From contig NZ_JACZFQ010000043.1 of the NCBI RefSeq assembly GCF_014904755.1, forward strand, positions 1 through 64,000: a stretch of 64,000 nucleotides of DNA, written 5' to 3'. This stretch comes from Neoluteolibacter marinus. Lineage in GTDB: Bacteria > Verrucomicrobiota > Verrucomicrobiia > Verrucomicrobiales > Akkermansiaceae. This document shows positions 34,076 through 44,223 of this stretch, one piece after another. Position 1 is the stretch's first letter, and each line of letters opens with the position of its first letter. The notes beneath the pieces were generated by a model. It made no database searches. It saw nothing but the letters and a program-made list of their open reading frames with translations, and had not been told where the DNA came from. The position numbers were made by a program, and so were the translations under genes.

Positions 34076-34755
34076 TGGAGGGCTTGGCCGACCGACTCGC
34101 GGAGCTTCAGGGACGCGTGGCTGATGCCTGCGCGTCGTCCGGCAGGGATCCGGGTGAAGTGGAGCTGCTTGCCGTATCAAAGACCTTTCCTGCCGAAGCC
34201 GTTCTAGAGGCCTACGAGGCCGGCCAGCGGAACTTCGGCGAAAGCCGACAGCAGGAGGCGGCAACGAAGATCGAGGTGCTTCCGGGTGACATCCGGTGGC
34301 ATTTCATCGGCGGGCTCCAGCGCAACAAGGTGCGCAAGGTGCTTTCGTCTTTTCCGGTGGTTCACAGCATGGACTCCGTGAGGCTGTTGGAGCATTCCGA
34401 CCGGATCGCGGGTGAACTGGCAGTGAAAACCCAAGTCTACCTGGAGGTGAATATCGCGGGTGAAGAGAGCAAAGGCGGATTTCTCCCCGATGACCTCCTC
34501 GCGGTGGGCGGCACTTTGGTGGGTTTCGCCCATTTGGAGATCCGGGGTCTAATGGTGATTCCGCCGGAGGGAGAGTCTCGTCGATGGTTCGCGGAGACCC
34601 GTATTCTCAGGGATCGCGTTGAGTCTGCTACGGGGCTAAAACTACCGTCCTTGAGCATGGGAATGAGCGGGGATTTTGAAGATGCCATCCGCGAAGGGGC
34701 GACCATCGTACGTGTCGGCTCGGCGTTGTTCGGCCATCGATCTTATATGCAATGA
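34075..34755 (+). CDS. YggS-family PLP homeostasis protein
   Basis: A 226-residue single-domain PLP-binding protein (alanine racemase N-terminal fold). Motifs: LLAVSKTFPAEAV with the PLP lysine, RNFGESRQQE, WHFIGGLQRNKVR, VYLEVNIAGEESKGGF, GLMVIPP, LSMGMSGDFEDAIREGATIVRVGSALFG. Such proteins manage free PLP and amino acid pools and have no known catalytic role. It overlaps the Prc stop codon by one base and the DUF971 start by four, so the three genes are translationally linked. Confidence 0.93.
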   Translation: MEGLADRLAELQGRVADACASSGRDPGEVELLAVSKTFPAEAVLEAYEAGQRNFGESRQQEAATKIEVLPGDIRWHFIGGLQRNKVRKVLSSFPVVHSMDSVRLLEHSDRIAGELAVKTQVYLEVNIAGEESKGGFLPDDLLAVGGTLVGFAHLEIRGLMVIPPEGESRRWFAETRILRDRVESATGLKLPSLSMGMSGDFEDAIREGATIVRVGSALFGHRSYMQ

Positions 34756-35057
34756 AAGATGCTCTCGGACATGCAGCGGTCATCGGCAACGAGCTGGCTC
34801 TTGCCTTCGATGACGGGGATGACGTTTTTCTGGCGCTGGATCTCCTGAGGAGGGGCTGTCCCTGTGCAGCATGCCAAGGTGAACCGGATGCGCTGGGGCG
34901 GGTACTCCGTCCGGTTCAGAAGATCGGTCCGCGCGGCTTCGAACTGCTCAGGTTCGAAGTGGTCGGGGGGTACGCACTGCAATTGTGGTGGGCGGATGGC
35001 CACTCGACCGGAATCTACTCGTTCGACTATCTGCGGACCTTGTCGCAGCTCGCCTGA
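34752..35057 (+). CDS. DUF971 (GBBH-like) protein
   Basis: A 101-residue protein with the DUF971 pattern: LRRGCPCAACQGEP with three cysteines followed by a glycine-rich hydrophobic part (ELLRFEVVGGYALQLWWADGHSTGIYSFDYLRTL). DUF971 is the N-terminal domain of gamma-butyrobetaine hydroxylase and often occurs alone, with likely metal binding. Related proteins are linked to Fe-S handling in some bacteria, which I cannot test here. ATGA overlap with yggS. It converges with the minus-strand dehydrogenase gene across 54 bp. Confidence 0.85.
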   Translation: MKDALGHAAVIGNELALAFDDGDDVFLALDLLRRGCPCAACQGEPDALGRVLRPVQKIGPRGFELLRFEVVGGYALQLWWADGHSTGIYSFDYLRTLSQLA

Positions 35058-35111
35058 GTTTCCGGATTGCCGGGATGATTCGCCGCGGGATCCGGTCAAA
35101 CAGAGCCGGAT

Positions 35112-36566
35112 TCAATCCGGGATCTCGTTCAGCGTGTACCAGGCTTCCGGGTGCCATAGCTTGCCGCCGGCCGCTGATCTCACTCCTCCTGCAGACAGGT
35201 GGTGGACGTGACCTTGGACGAGGCCTTCGATGGTGAGGCGCACCTTCCTGCCCCCTTCGAGGACCTCGGCGGAGGTGATCTTCGGTGTTGCCTGATCGAC
35301 CTCCGGGGACCCGTATTCCGCCTGATAAATGTAGGTCCACGCGTCCATCGAGTAGGATTCCGGAGAGCCCGCGGTCGCCGGATCGACAGGTTCGGTGAAT
35401 GTCAGCTCAAAGCCGTCCTTCTTCGCGCCCATGGCGAGGATTTCAAAAGGTGTTTTACCGTTCCAGCGGACCCGCTCGAAGGTGAAAGGCTTGGTCCCGC
35501 TGGAGGCCCATCCGCGGTTGGTGCCGCCCACGAACAGGGTGCCGTCGTCCGCTTGACGCATGGGTACGATCCCGGCCTGGAAGCCGCTCAGGAAATGGAA
35601 CACGGCTCCTTGGTAGATCCCGTTGACCTTTTCCAGGGAGACGCGTTGGACCTCCGACTTGGTCTGTTCCCCGACGTAGAGTTGCTTGTCCCATGGCCCG
35701 AATTTTCCGCCGGTTGTATCCGCGACAATGGCGGTCGGCGAATGTCCGACTTTCGCGTGGGGCAGGATAACGGCCGGAGGAACGAACTCGGGGATTCGCT
35801 TCCGTTCCGCGAGGATGCGCGACTTGTCGACGGGATCGGCAGGGCGGGGTCCCATGTTTGGTGCGTCGGGGTAGAAAACATTGCCGGAGGGATTGCCTTG
35901 GAATGACCCCGGCTTGAGCCATTTGAGGGATGACGAACCGTTCCAGACGCCTTGGTTGTCGGTGTAAAAGACGTCGCCCTCGGCATTGAAGCCGATACCG
36001 CCGGGGGACCGGATGCCGGAGGCGGTGGGGATCATCTGTCCGTCCGGGGTGATGCGGACGCACCATCCTCGCCATGGGGATTCCGCGGTGAAGGACCCGG
36101 TGAGGCAGAGGACGGCCCAGATGTCACCGTTTTTGTCCGGATCGGATCCAAAGGCGTACTCGTGGTAGTTCCCGTTGATGCCCCAGTCGGAGTTGATGGT
36201 TTCGAAGAGATCCGCCCGGCCGTCGCCGTCAGAGTCCTTCAGGCGGGTCACCTCAGGACGTTGGGTCAAGTAGAGCCAACCATCCTTCCAGAACATGCCG
36301 AAGGGTTCGTGGAGGCCTTCGGCGAACTTCTGCCAGGTCACTTTGGAGAGGTCGGATTCGTAGGCGCCCGAACAAATCCAGAGATCTCCCCGCCGGGTCG
36401 TAACCGCGACTTTATGGCCCGGCATCAGCGCGATGGAACCGAGCTCCATGACCTCCCCTGCCGGCAATGGAATTTCTTCACGGGTGTAGAAGTCGGACTG
36501 CTGCTGGGCGGAAGCGCATGAGAGTATCAAGCCGCATGTGATCGCCGATTTGGACAGGAATGTCAT
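35112..36566 (-). CDS. Secreted PQQ/glucose-dehydrogenase-like beta-propeller protein
   Basis: A 484-residue exported protein (signal peptide MTFLSKSAITCGLILSCASAQ). It has repeated propeller strands (LWICSG, GWLYLTQRPEVTRLKDSDGDGRAD, GDVFYTDNQGVW, GNVFYPDAPNMGPRP), close to the soluble glucose dehydrogenase/DUF7133 families common in Verrucomicrobiota and Planctomycetota. The C-terminal part (from about 375) looks like a separate Ig- or CBM-like domain. Cofactor binding is not proven by sequence alone. It lies 46 bp after the cytochrome c/PA14 gene on the same strand, suggesting electron transfer between them. Confidence 0.78.
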   Translation of the reverse strand: MTFLSKSAITCGLILSCASAQQQSDFYTREEIPLPAGEVMELGSIALMPGHKVAVTTRRGDLWICSGAYESDLSKVTWQKFAEGLHEPFGMFWKDGWLYLTQRPEVTRLKDSDGDGRADLFETINSDWGINGNYHEYAFGSDPDKNGDIWAVLCLTGSFTAESPWRGWCVRITPDGQMIPTASGIRSPGGIGFNAEGDVFYTDNQGVWNGSSSLKWLKPGSFQGNPSGNVFYPDAPNMGPRPADPVDKSRILAERKRIPEFVPPAVILPHAKVGHSPTAIVADTTGGKFGPWDKQLYVGEQTKSEVQRVSLEKVNGIYQGAVFHFLSGFQAGIVPMRQADDGTLFVGGTNRGWASSGTKPFTFERVRWNGKTPFEILAMGAKKDGFELTFTEPVDPATAGSPESYSMDAWTYIYQAEYGSPEVDQATPKITSAEVLEGGRKVRLTIEGLVQGHVHHLSAGGVRSAAGGKLWHPEAWYTLNEIPD

Positions 36567-36612
36567 GGAATGAACGGAAGCGTGGAAATGGTGGGTTTTT
36601 CGCCGGGAAACG

Positions 36613-38094
36613 TCACTTCCAGCGATAGGTCAGCACCGCGGTCTGGCCGGGAGCCAACTTGAGGAAAGATTTGCCGTCCCGTGATTCGACGAGGGCCTGT
36701 TCAACGTGGAGCTGGATTTCACTGCCCAGATCAAACTCCAGGTCGCCCGTCTGCTTCATCGGGAGCCGGTCGGAAATCAGGATCTCAAGCGGATTTTTTC
36801 CGTTCCCTGCGGTCACGCTCCGGACAAGCCCGGGCTTGCCACCGGTAATCCCGGGCTTCCACGCGTCCTGCAAGGTCTGATCGCCGATCTGCACCATGAA
36901 GGTGGGATTGCCGGAGGGGTCGAGCTTGTATCCGCGGAACCGTGCTTCGGACGGCAAGGCCGGGGTGCCGGACAGTTTGACGACATTTTCCCCGGCGGGT
37001 GGCTGGTTTCCTTGCCCCCGATCGACCCAGTGGCGGGATCCGTCCATGAAATAGCCGCTCCAGATCAGCTCGGGAGCCAGGTGGTCGGCGCTGTAGGCGA
37101 GGTTCAGGCCGCCGGGAAATCCGATGCCAATGGCTCGTGGCGTGGTGTCGGCGATGAAGTTCCGGTAGACCACCGCACGCTCCCCGGAAGGTTGGATGGG
37201 GATGGATGGCTTGGCGGCTTCGATCGGATGGTCGGCCAGGTTTCTCCACGACGGGAGCCCCGGCCCCTTCCAGGCAAGGGCGATGCTTTCCTGCCCGAAA
37301 AACTCGACAAACTCGATGCGGATCTTGTGCGGGCCCGCGGTGAGATTGATTTTTCCCTGTTTTGCCCGGCTTCCGTTCATGGGGCCCGTTCCGCGGACTT
37401 CGGTGACGGTCTTGCCATCGATCATCACGCGGGCCGCATCGTCCGCATCAAGGCGGAAGACAAACGTTCCTGATTCCGGAGCTACCAGATCGCCCTGCCA
37501 GACGAGCCCGAACTCGTCGGTGCGGTCGGCATGGGTGACGCTGATGAGGCCGTCATGCTCTTCCTCGACATTGGTGGCTTCGAGTTGCGAGAAGTCGGGG
37601 AGATCCTTCCAAGTGCCGTGATAGATCTGCGATGTCAGGTTCGCGATCGGAGGCTCGCTGGCGGGCAGGGGGTGGATGGCGAGCAGCTCCTTGGCCGTCC
37701 ATGGCACCTTGCGGTCGTTGCCGGCCGCCCTGATGGCCTTGACGGTTTCAGACTTCACCGGCTCGGCCTTGTTACCCCACGAGGACCGTACGTGCGTGAG
37801 AATGGCGGCAATCTGGTCGTCCGCGAGCACGGCGCCTTGGGGGGGCATCTCAAGATTGAACGTGCGGCCGTCGACATGGATTTCCCCGTGGAGGCCGCGA
37901 AGGACGATCTCGACGGCTCGAGCGGCATTGCCGTGGACCCAGTCGCTGCCTGCCAGCGGGGGAAATTGGCCGCCGGTTGCGCCCTTGCCATCCGCCCCGT
38001 GGCAGGCGGCGCAATAGAGCGAAAAGAGTTGCCCGCCATCCTGGGCTTGCAGGGACGCGGCGGAAAAGAAGGCAACAAGGGCGGTTCGGAGCAT
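36613..38094 (-). CDS. Cytochrome c with PA14 domain
   Basis: A 493-residue exported protein (signal MLRTALVAFFSAASLQA). The N-terminal cytochrome c domain has one haem-binding CAACH (about residues 28-32) and a likely Met ligand in LEMPPQG (about 82-87). The middle (about 155-290) is a PA14-like domain, with VFRLDADDAARVMIDGKTV and KGPGLPSW motifs. The C-terminus (about 305-493) has an unrecognised beta-rich domain. Such fusions are typical of verrucomicrobial and planctomycetal secreted polysaccharide-processing systems. It probably accepts electrons from the neighbouring propeller protein. Confidence 0.85.
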   Translation of the reverse strand: MLRTALVAFFSAASLQAQDGGQLFSLYCAACHGADGKGATGGQFPPLAGSDWVHGNAARAVEIVLRGLHGEIHVDGRTFNLEMPPQGAVLADDQIAAILTHVRSSWGNKAEPVKSETVKAIRAAGNDRKVPWTAKELLAIHPLPASEPPIANLTSQIYHGTWKDLPDFSQLEATNVEEEHDGLISVTHADRTDEFGLVWQGDLVAPESGTFVFRLDADDAARVMIDGKTVTEVRGTGPMNGSRAKQGKINLTAGPHKIRIEFVEFFGQESIALAWKGPGLPSWRNLADHPIEAAKPSIPIQPSGERAVVYRNFIADTTPRAIGIGFPGGLNLAYSADHLAPELIWSGYFMDGSRHWVDRGQGNQPPAGENVVKLSGTPALPSEARFRGYKLDPSGNPTFMVQIGDQTLQDAWKPGITGGKPGLVRSVTAGNGKNPLEILISDRLPMKQTGDLEFDLGSEIQLHVEQALVESRDGKSFLKLAPGQTAVLTYRWK

Positions 38095-38133
38095 CGTTTA
38101 AAGGAAACGTTGCCCGGAGCCTGCGGTTATCCC

Positions 38134-39438
38134 TCATTCCGGTGAAATGACAGATTTGTTGGCCGGATCGGGCCTTCTGCCGCGCTCATAATATCGCTCG
38201 AGACCAAGGGCTGCCGCATCCGCGTACTCGCGGAAAATCGACGGGCGCCGTTGCCCGGCAACCTCTCTCAAGCCCTCGTAGTCGCCCGCCTGGATGCGCG
38301 CATGGTCTTCCTGCGAGTTCATCACATAGGGCTCGAAATAGATCACAGGGCACTCGTAGAGGCGGTTCGCGAGGAGATTGCGGGCCCACAGGTAGGGATC
38401 GCCGTCCACGTTCCGTGCATTCCTGGCAAGGGGGTCATAACGATAGGGCGGCATGGAGGTCCGTTCGACAAAGGCTGCGGCGACGGAGCGCGAGATTCCT
38501 GCTTCCTCGTCGTGAACTCCTTGCAGCAAATTGGTAAGGAGTTGGTGGCGCTGGTCGGTGAGGGCGACTTCGTCATCCGTGTAGCCTCCATTGAGGATCA
38601 TGTGGAAATGGTGGTGCGGGACGAGGGTGGGCAACGACGGGTCGCCCCAGGCGTCGGCATTGAAATGAAGGCAGAGGACAATGTCGGGCTGGATGGATTC
38701 GTTGACCAGCTGGGCTCGGGCGCGAATCTCCGCCGTCCGGTAGAACAGCCGTTCCGCGAGTTTGACGATGTCCCCGCCGGCCGAACTGCTGGCGGCTTCC
38801 TCCCTCAAGCGTTCGGGTCGGAGCGCGGTGACGGGTTCGGTGTCTTTCCTGACGAGCGTAACCGTTGCGCCGAGGTCTTCCAGTCGCGGCTTCAGCAGAT
38901 TGGCGACGATCAAGGTCATGTCGCCTTCTTGCACCGGCAGCATGCCCGGAAGCTGGAACCAGCGCTCTTCCATCTTGCCCCAGCGACCTCCGATGTGGCC
39001 CGCGTCGATGGCAATCCTCACGCCGTCGAGGGGCCGTCCCTCGGGTGCCGGTGGCAGTTGATCGATGCTGCGCCACGTGCGGGGCGGTTGGGCGGTCGAT
39101 CCGTCCGGCGCAAACTTGAGAACGAGATGCTCTCCCGGGTTCGCATGAATCCTGACGTGGTCGTCACTGACCTCGAACCAATTCCTCCAAGCCGGGGATA
39201 CCGTGAACACCTCGTCCAGCTGGCGGATGAATTCGGCACGTGAAATGGTTCCGTCAAAGCGTCTCAAGGCGTCCCAATCGGGGATTGGGGCCAGGTCCGA
39301 CAAAGCAGGGGCCTTGGCTTGGGCTGCTGACGCCGGTGGGGCTGGCTCAGGCTCCAACGGTCGGTGAAACCTCAAGAAAACCAGCACCGCGGCAGCAAGG
39401 AGCAGGGCCAGGCAGAATGGAATGGCACGCGTGGTCAT
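38134..39438 (-). CDS. N-acetylmuramoyl-L-alanine amidase (AmiA/LytC type)
   Basis: A 434-residue protein with an N-terminal membrane anchor (about 5-24), a Pro/Ala linker, a short helical domain, and an Amidase_3 zinc-hydrolase domain. The zinc site is suggested by AIDAGHIGGRWG (His148), a downstream MEERWF glutamate and LCLHFNADAW. It cleaves the amide between muramic acid and the stem peptide. ATG 39438 is chosen because it starts right before the membrane anchor. It is divergent from the YmdB-like gene and upstream of the cytochrome c gene by 39 bp. The last 80 residues look like a second helical domain. Confidence 0.85.
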   Translation of the reverse strand: MTTRAIPFCLALLLAAAVLVFLRFHRPLEPEPAPPASAAQAKAPALSDLAPIPDWDALRRFDGTISRAEFIRQLDEVFTVSPAWRNWFEVSDDHVRIHANPGEHLVLKFAPDGSTAQPPRTWRSIDQLPPAPEGRPLDGVRIAIDAGHIGGRWGKMEERWFQLPGMLPVQEGDMTLIVANLLKPRLEDLGATVTLVRKDTEPVTALRPERLREEAASSSAGGDIVKLAERLFYRTAEIRARAQLVNESIQPDIVLCLHFNADAWGDPSLPTLVPHHHFHMILNGGYTDDEVALTDQRHQLLTNLLQGVHDEEAGISRSVAAAFVERTSMPPYRYDPLARNARNVDGDPYLWARNLLANRLYECPVIYFEPYVMNSQEDHARIQAGDYEGLREVAGQRRPSIFREYADAAALGLERYYERGRRPDPANKSVISPE

Positions 39439-39525
39439 CGGGGATTTGGCTTGGCGTGCCGGATGGCCGACGGGTAAGCCTCGCGGGTCGGGGCAATGCT
39501 GTCCCCGCCGCAATCTCCTGTACCC

Positions 39526-40347
39526 ATGGATCCTGTTCGCATCTTATTTCTCGGGGACATCGTCGGTGAGCCCGGCCGCAAGGCTGTCATCGAGCAATTG
39601 CCGGGTCTCCGCAAGGAGTTGGGCCTCGATTTCATCATCGTCAATGGCGAGAATGCAGCGGGAGGCCGGGGTATCACACCTCGCATTGCCATTGATCTCC
39701 TGCGTGCCGGAGCGGCGGTGATCACCACCGGGGATCATGTGTGGGATCAGCAGGAAATCGTGGATTATTTCCCGACCGAGCCGCGCTTGCTGCGACCGAT
39801 CAACTACCCGGAGGGTACTCCTGGAAGCGGATCCGTGGTCCTCGACACGCCGAAAGGCAAGGTCGCGGTGCTGCAAGGCCAGGGGCGTTCATTCATGCAG
39901 CCGCCGTTGGAGAACCCGTTCATCGGACTGGAGGCCGAGGCGGCGAGGCTCCGGTCGGAAGGGATCATGATGATCTTCGTGGATTTCCATGCGGAAACCA
40001 CCAGCGAGAAGATCGCGATGGGTTGGGCCCTGGATGGCAAGGTCTCGGCCGTGGTTGGCACCCACACCCATGTCCAGACTGCGGACGAGCGGATCCTGCC
40101 GGGCGGGACGGGTTGTCTGACCGACGCCGGGATGTGCGGGCCGGAGTTCTCGGTGCTGGGTCGATCTCACGAATCGGTGGTCTGGCGCTTCCGGACCGGT
40201 ATGCCAACGCGATTTCCGATCGCGTCAGGTCCAGTGCGCCTCTGTGGAGCATTGGTCGATGTCGATCCGGAGAGCGGGCGTTGCATGGCTTTGGCTCGCT
40301 TCAACCGGATGATTGACCCGTCGCAGGCGGCAGAAGGGGAGGTGTGA
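39526..40347 (+). CDS. YmdB-like metallophosphoesterase (TIGR00282 family)
   Basis: A 273-residue cytoplasmic phosphodiesterase. Metal sites: LFLGDIVGEPGR, VNGENAAGGRGIT, TTGDHVWD, VDFHAETTSEK and GTHTHVQTADERILPGGTG, all in the expected order. Homologues such as Bacillus YmdB cleave 2',3'-cyclic nucleotides and affect biofilm behaviour. The ATG 39526 gives the typical MDPVRILFLGDIVG start. The gene is single, between the divergent amidase gene and the tuf promoter region. Confidence 0.93.
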   Translation: MDPVRILFLGDIVGEPGRKAVIEQLPGLRKELGLDFIIVNGENAAGGRGITPRIAIDLLRAGAAVITTGDHVWDQQEIVDYFPTEPRLLRPINYPEGTPGSGSVVLDTPKGKVAVLQGQGRSFMQPPLENPFIGLEAEAARLRSEGIMMIFVDFHAETTSEKIAMGWALDGKVSAVVGTHTHVQTADERILPGGTGCLTDAGMCGPEFSVLGRSHESVVWRFRTGMPTRFPIASGPVRLCGALVDVDPESGRCMALARFNRMIDPSQAAEGEV

Positions 40348-40431
40348 GGGGCTTGGGTGTTCCTGTAACTTGTTGTTTTTCAGTGAATTTCCTGCTTTCC
40401 CCGACAAATCTTCTTTCCTTTGATATTTTTT

Positions 40432-40459
40432 TTGACAGGGTGGGCGGCTTTGTTAACTT
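40432..40459 (+). promoter_or_regulatory. Strong sigma70-like promoter of the tRNA-Thr/tuf/rpoBC operon
   Basis: A perfect TTGACA (40432-40437) and TAACTT (40454-40459) are 16 bp apart. An AT-rich stretch lies just upstream (UP-element-like), and the region after the -10 box is very GC-rich (CCGCCCCGC), like the discriminators of growth-rate and stringent-controlled promoters. About 100 nt of leader precede tRNA-Thr. No ORF is seen in 40348-40571. Confidence 0.7.
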
Positions 40460-40571
40460 CCGCCCCGCTTTTCCCGGAACCAACCAGGAAATTCTGAGGG
40501 GATTATCGTCTTGTGACGCCACTTGGGACTTTCTGGCCGGCTTCGGGACCGGCACATCAATTCGCCGTCAG

Positions 40572-40646
<75 letters not shown>

Positions 40647-40693
40647 GCGGCAACATGATCGGACGAGCAGCCCAACGCGAAACCACCACAACC

Positions 40694-41878
<1,185 letters not shown>

Positions 41879-41949
41879 CCCTCAAGCAGGGCCTCAGTCT
41901 GTCGCCCCGCGACATCCGGCTGAGACGAATTTCGGGGCACTTCGGCAAC

Positions 41950-41984
41950 TCGCCGGGGTGCCCCGCCATCGCCTCCACCGGCGA
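41950..41984. other. Hairpin between tuf and tRNA-Trp
   Basis: TCGCCGG (41950-41956) and CCGGCGA (41978-41984) form a 7-bp stem with an inner GC-rich region, in the 118-bp gap before tRNA-Trp. It lacks a T run, so processing or attenuation is as likely as termination. Confidence 0.4.
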
Positions 41985-41996
41985 CAAAGATAGAAA

Positions 41997-42072
41997 ACGG
42001 AAGTAGCTCAATTGGTAGAGTAGTGGTCTCCAAAACCATTGGTTGTGGGTTCGAGTCCCTCCTTCCGTGCCA
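41997..42072 (+). tRNA. tRNA-Trp (anticodon CCA), CCA end encoded
   Basis: The acceptor stem ACGGAAG pairs with CTTCCGT, the anticodon loop CTCCAAA gives CCA, and the T arm has GGTTCGAGTCC. Discriminator G and encoded CCA follow. It sits between tuf and secE, as in many bacteria including chlamydiae. Confidence 0.96.
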
Positions 42073-42107
42073 TCTTTTCATCCCAAGTTTTCAAAGGTAA
42101 TCCCGGA

Positions 42108-42335
42108 ATGTTCGCAAAAGTCTCACGTTTTATCGGCGAAGTGAAAGGTGAACTCCGCAAGGCCAACTGGCCGTGGGAGTCGGATCCCAAGGTGAAGGGA
42201 TTCAAAAAATACAAGGAGCTCGTCGATTCCACCATCGTGGTGCTGATCGCGACCATCCTGCTCGCCGGCTTTGTTTCGCTCTGGGACTTCATCGACACCA
42301 ACGTCGTTACTTTCATCACGTCCATCGGGCGTTGA
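42108..42335 (+). CDS. secE: Preprotein translocase subunit SecE
   Basis: A 75-residue protein with a basic amphipathic region (FIGEVKGELRKANWPW) and one transmembrane helix (VVLIATILLAGFVSLWDFI). This is the short single-helix SecE form that clamps SecY in the translocon. The ATG at 42108 has an AAAGG sequence upstream. It follows tRNA-Trp by 35 bp. Confidence 0.95.
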   Translation: MFAKVSRFIGEVKGELRKANWPWESDPKVKGFKKYKELVDSTIVVLIATILLAGFVSLWDFIDTNVVTFITSIGR

Positions 42336-42372
42336 TTCCATTTTTCCCCGGCTGCTTTTTTCCATCCCCATC

Positions 42373-42939
42373 ATGCCTGCACCGTCTCCAGAGAACCAAT
42401 GGTACGTCGTTCACGTCCTGTCCGGACAGGAAGGCCGGGTCAAGGACCGCATTCTCCGCCAGCGTGAGGCGGAGGAAATGGGAGACTATATTTACGAGGT
42501 GCTGGTTCCGACCGAGATGGTGTCCGAGATCCGCCGCGGCAAGAAGACTTCCACCAAGAGGAAGTTTTTCCCCGGCTACATCATCGTCAACATGAACCTC
42601 CTGACCGAAGACAACCAGCTCGTCGAGAAGACCTGGTACTTCATCAAGGAGATGGACGGCGTGATCGGATTTGCCGGCACCAAGGATCGCCCGATTCCCA
42701 TGCGCCAGAGCGAGGTGGAGGGCATGCTTTCGCAAATCAAGGAGCGGGAAGAGAGTGTCCGCCCCGCGATCAGTTTCGAAGTCGGCGACACCGTCAAGGT
42801 CGCCGACGGACCGTTCCAAAGCCAGAACGGCATCGTCGAGGAGATCGACCCCGAGCGCGGCAAGCTGCGCGTCGCGGTTACTATCTTCGGCCGCTCCACG
42901 CCGGTGGAGCTTGAATACTGGCAGGTCGAACGCGCCTGA
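42373..42939 (+). CDS. nusG: Transcription termination/antitermination factor NusG
   Basis: A 188-residue protein with an NGN domain ([28 protein letters not shown]) and a C-terminal KOW domain ([35 protein letters not shown]). It couples transcription to translation and to Rho. ATG at 42373 is in frame with the stop at 42939. Confidence 0.97.
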   Translation: MPAPSPENQWYVVHVLSGQEGRVKDRILRQREAEEMGDYIYEVLVPTEMVSEIRRGKKTSTKRKFFPGYIIVNMNLLTEDNQLVEKTWYFIKEMDGVIGFAGTKDRPIPMRQSEVEGMLSQIKEREESVRPAISFEVGDTVKVADGPFQSQNGIVEEIDPERGKLRVAVTIFGRSTPVELEYWQVERA

Positions 42940-42986
42940 TCGAAATCCGCTCTCAAACATACCGTCACCGCAATCCCTCTACCACC

Positions 42987-43415
42987 ATGGCCAAGGAAGT
43001 TGTCAAAGTCATCAAGCTCCAGATCCAAGCCGGAGCCGCCAATCCGTCCCCGCCCGTCGGTCCTGCTCTCGGCCAGGCCGGTGTCAACATCATGGGCTTC
43101 TGCAAGGAGTTCAATGCCGCCACCCAGAGCCAGGCAGGCGATGTGCTTCCGGTCGTGATCTCCGTCTACAAGGACAAGAGCTTCACCTTCGTCACCAAGC
43201 GTCCGCCGGCAGGCAACCTCCTCAAGAAGGCCGCTGGTCTCGCTTCCGGTTCCAAGGAGCCGAACAAGATCAAGGTCGGCAAGATCTCCAAGGAGAAGCT
43301 GATGGAAGTCGTGAACATCAAAATGCCCGACCTCAACACCAACGACCCCGAGGCCGCCGCCCGCATCTTGGCCGGCACCGCCCGCCAGATGGGTCTGGAA
43401 ATCGAAGGCATGTAA
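42987..43415 (+). CDS. rplK: 50S ribosomal protein L11
   Basis: A 142-residue L11 with the [25 protein letters not shown] motif and C-terminal RNA-binding domain ending [16 protein letters not shown]. The start ATG is within ACCACCATGG and lacks a Shine-Dalgarno sequence. It is part of the L11 stalk base of the ribosome. Confidence 0.98.
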   Translation: MAKEVVKVIKLQIQAGAANPSPPVGPALGQAGVNIMGFCKEFNAATQSQAGDVLPVVISVYKDKSFTFVTKRPPAGNLLKKAAGLASGSKEPNKIKVGKISKEKLMEVVNIKMPDLNTNDPEAAARILAGTARQMGLEIEGM

Positions 43416-43504
43416 GTCTTTTCGCGCAGCTCCCCGGAGAGGCGCATGAAACCGCAGGAGGGCCGGTCGACCCGACCGATCCGCCAGCACTGCAAAACGA
43501 AAAA

Positions 43505-44209
43505 ATGAAGAACCGCAGCAAACGCTACGCAAAAGCTGCCGCCCTCGTCGAGGCCGGCAAGTCCTACGGTCTGGAGGAAGCCGTCGGCACCGTGAAAAAG
43601 TTCCCGGCGCCGAAGTTCGACCCGACCGTCACCGTGTCCTTCCACCTCGGCGTGGATCCCCGCAAGAGCGACCAGATGGTCCGCGGCTCCGTGGCTCTTC
43701 CCCACGGCTCCGGCAAGAACGTCCGCGTGGCGGTATTCGCCGCAGGCGCTGCCGCAGAAGCCGCTGAAGCTGCCGGTGCCGAGTTCGTCGGCTTCGAGGA
43801 GCTGATCAAGAAGGTCCAGGGCGGATTCACCGACTTCGACGTCGCGATCGCGACTCCGGACGCGATGACCGAAGTGCGCAAGATTGCCCGTGTTCTGGGT
43901 CCCCGCGGCCTGATGCCGAACCCGAAAACCGGCACCGTGACCGACGACACCGCCAAGGCCGTCAAGGAGGTCAAGGCCGGCCGGATCGACTACAAGCTCG
44001 ACAAGAACGGCAACGTCTCCGGCGCCGTCGGCAAGGCTTCCTTCTCTGAAGTTGCTCTCCTCGAAAACGCCCGAGCCTTCATCGACAGCGTGGTTCGCGC
44101 CAAGCCGGCATCCGCCAAGGGCAACTACGTCCGTAGCGTCACCGTTGCCGCTTCCATGTGCCCCGGACTTCCGCTGGAAGCCGGCGTCTACACCAAAGCC
44201 ACCGCCTGA
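43505..44209 (+). CDS. rplA: 50S ribosomal protein L1
   Basis: A 234-residue L1 with the KFDPTVTVSFHLGVDPRKSDQMVRGSVALPHGSG core and GPRGLMPNPKTGTVT signature. In other bacteria L1 can repress its own operon translation. ATG 43505 is chosen from the conserved MKNRSKRY start; a longer reading upstream overlaps rplK in another frame. Confidence 0.97.
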   Translation: MKNRSKRYAKAAALVEAGKSYGLEEAVGTVKKFPAPKFDPTVTVSFHLGVDPRKSDQMVRGSVALPHGSGKNVRVAVFAAGAAAEAAEAAGAEFVGFEELIKKVQGGFTDFDVAIATPDAMTEVRKIARVLGPRGLMPNPKTGTVTDDTAKAVKEVKAGRIDYKLDKNGNVSGAVGKASFSEVALLENARAFIDSVVRAKPASAKGNYVRSVTVAASMCPGLPLEAGVYTKATA

Positions 44210-44223
44210 ACCACTCCACGACC

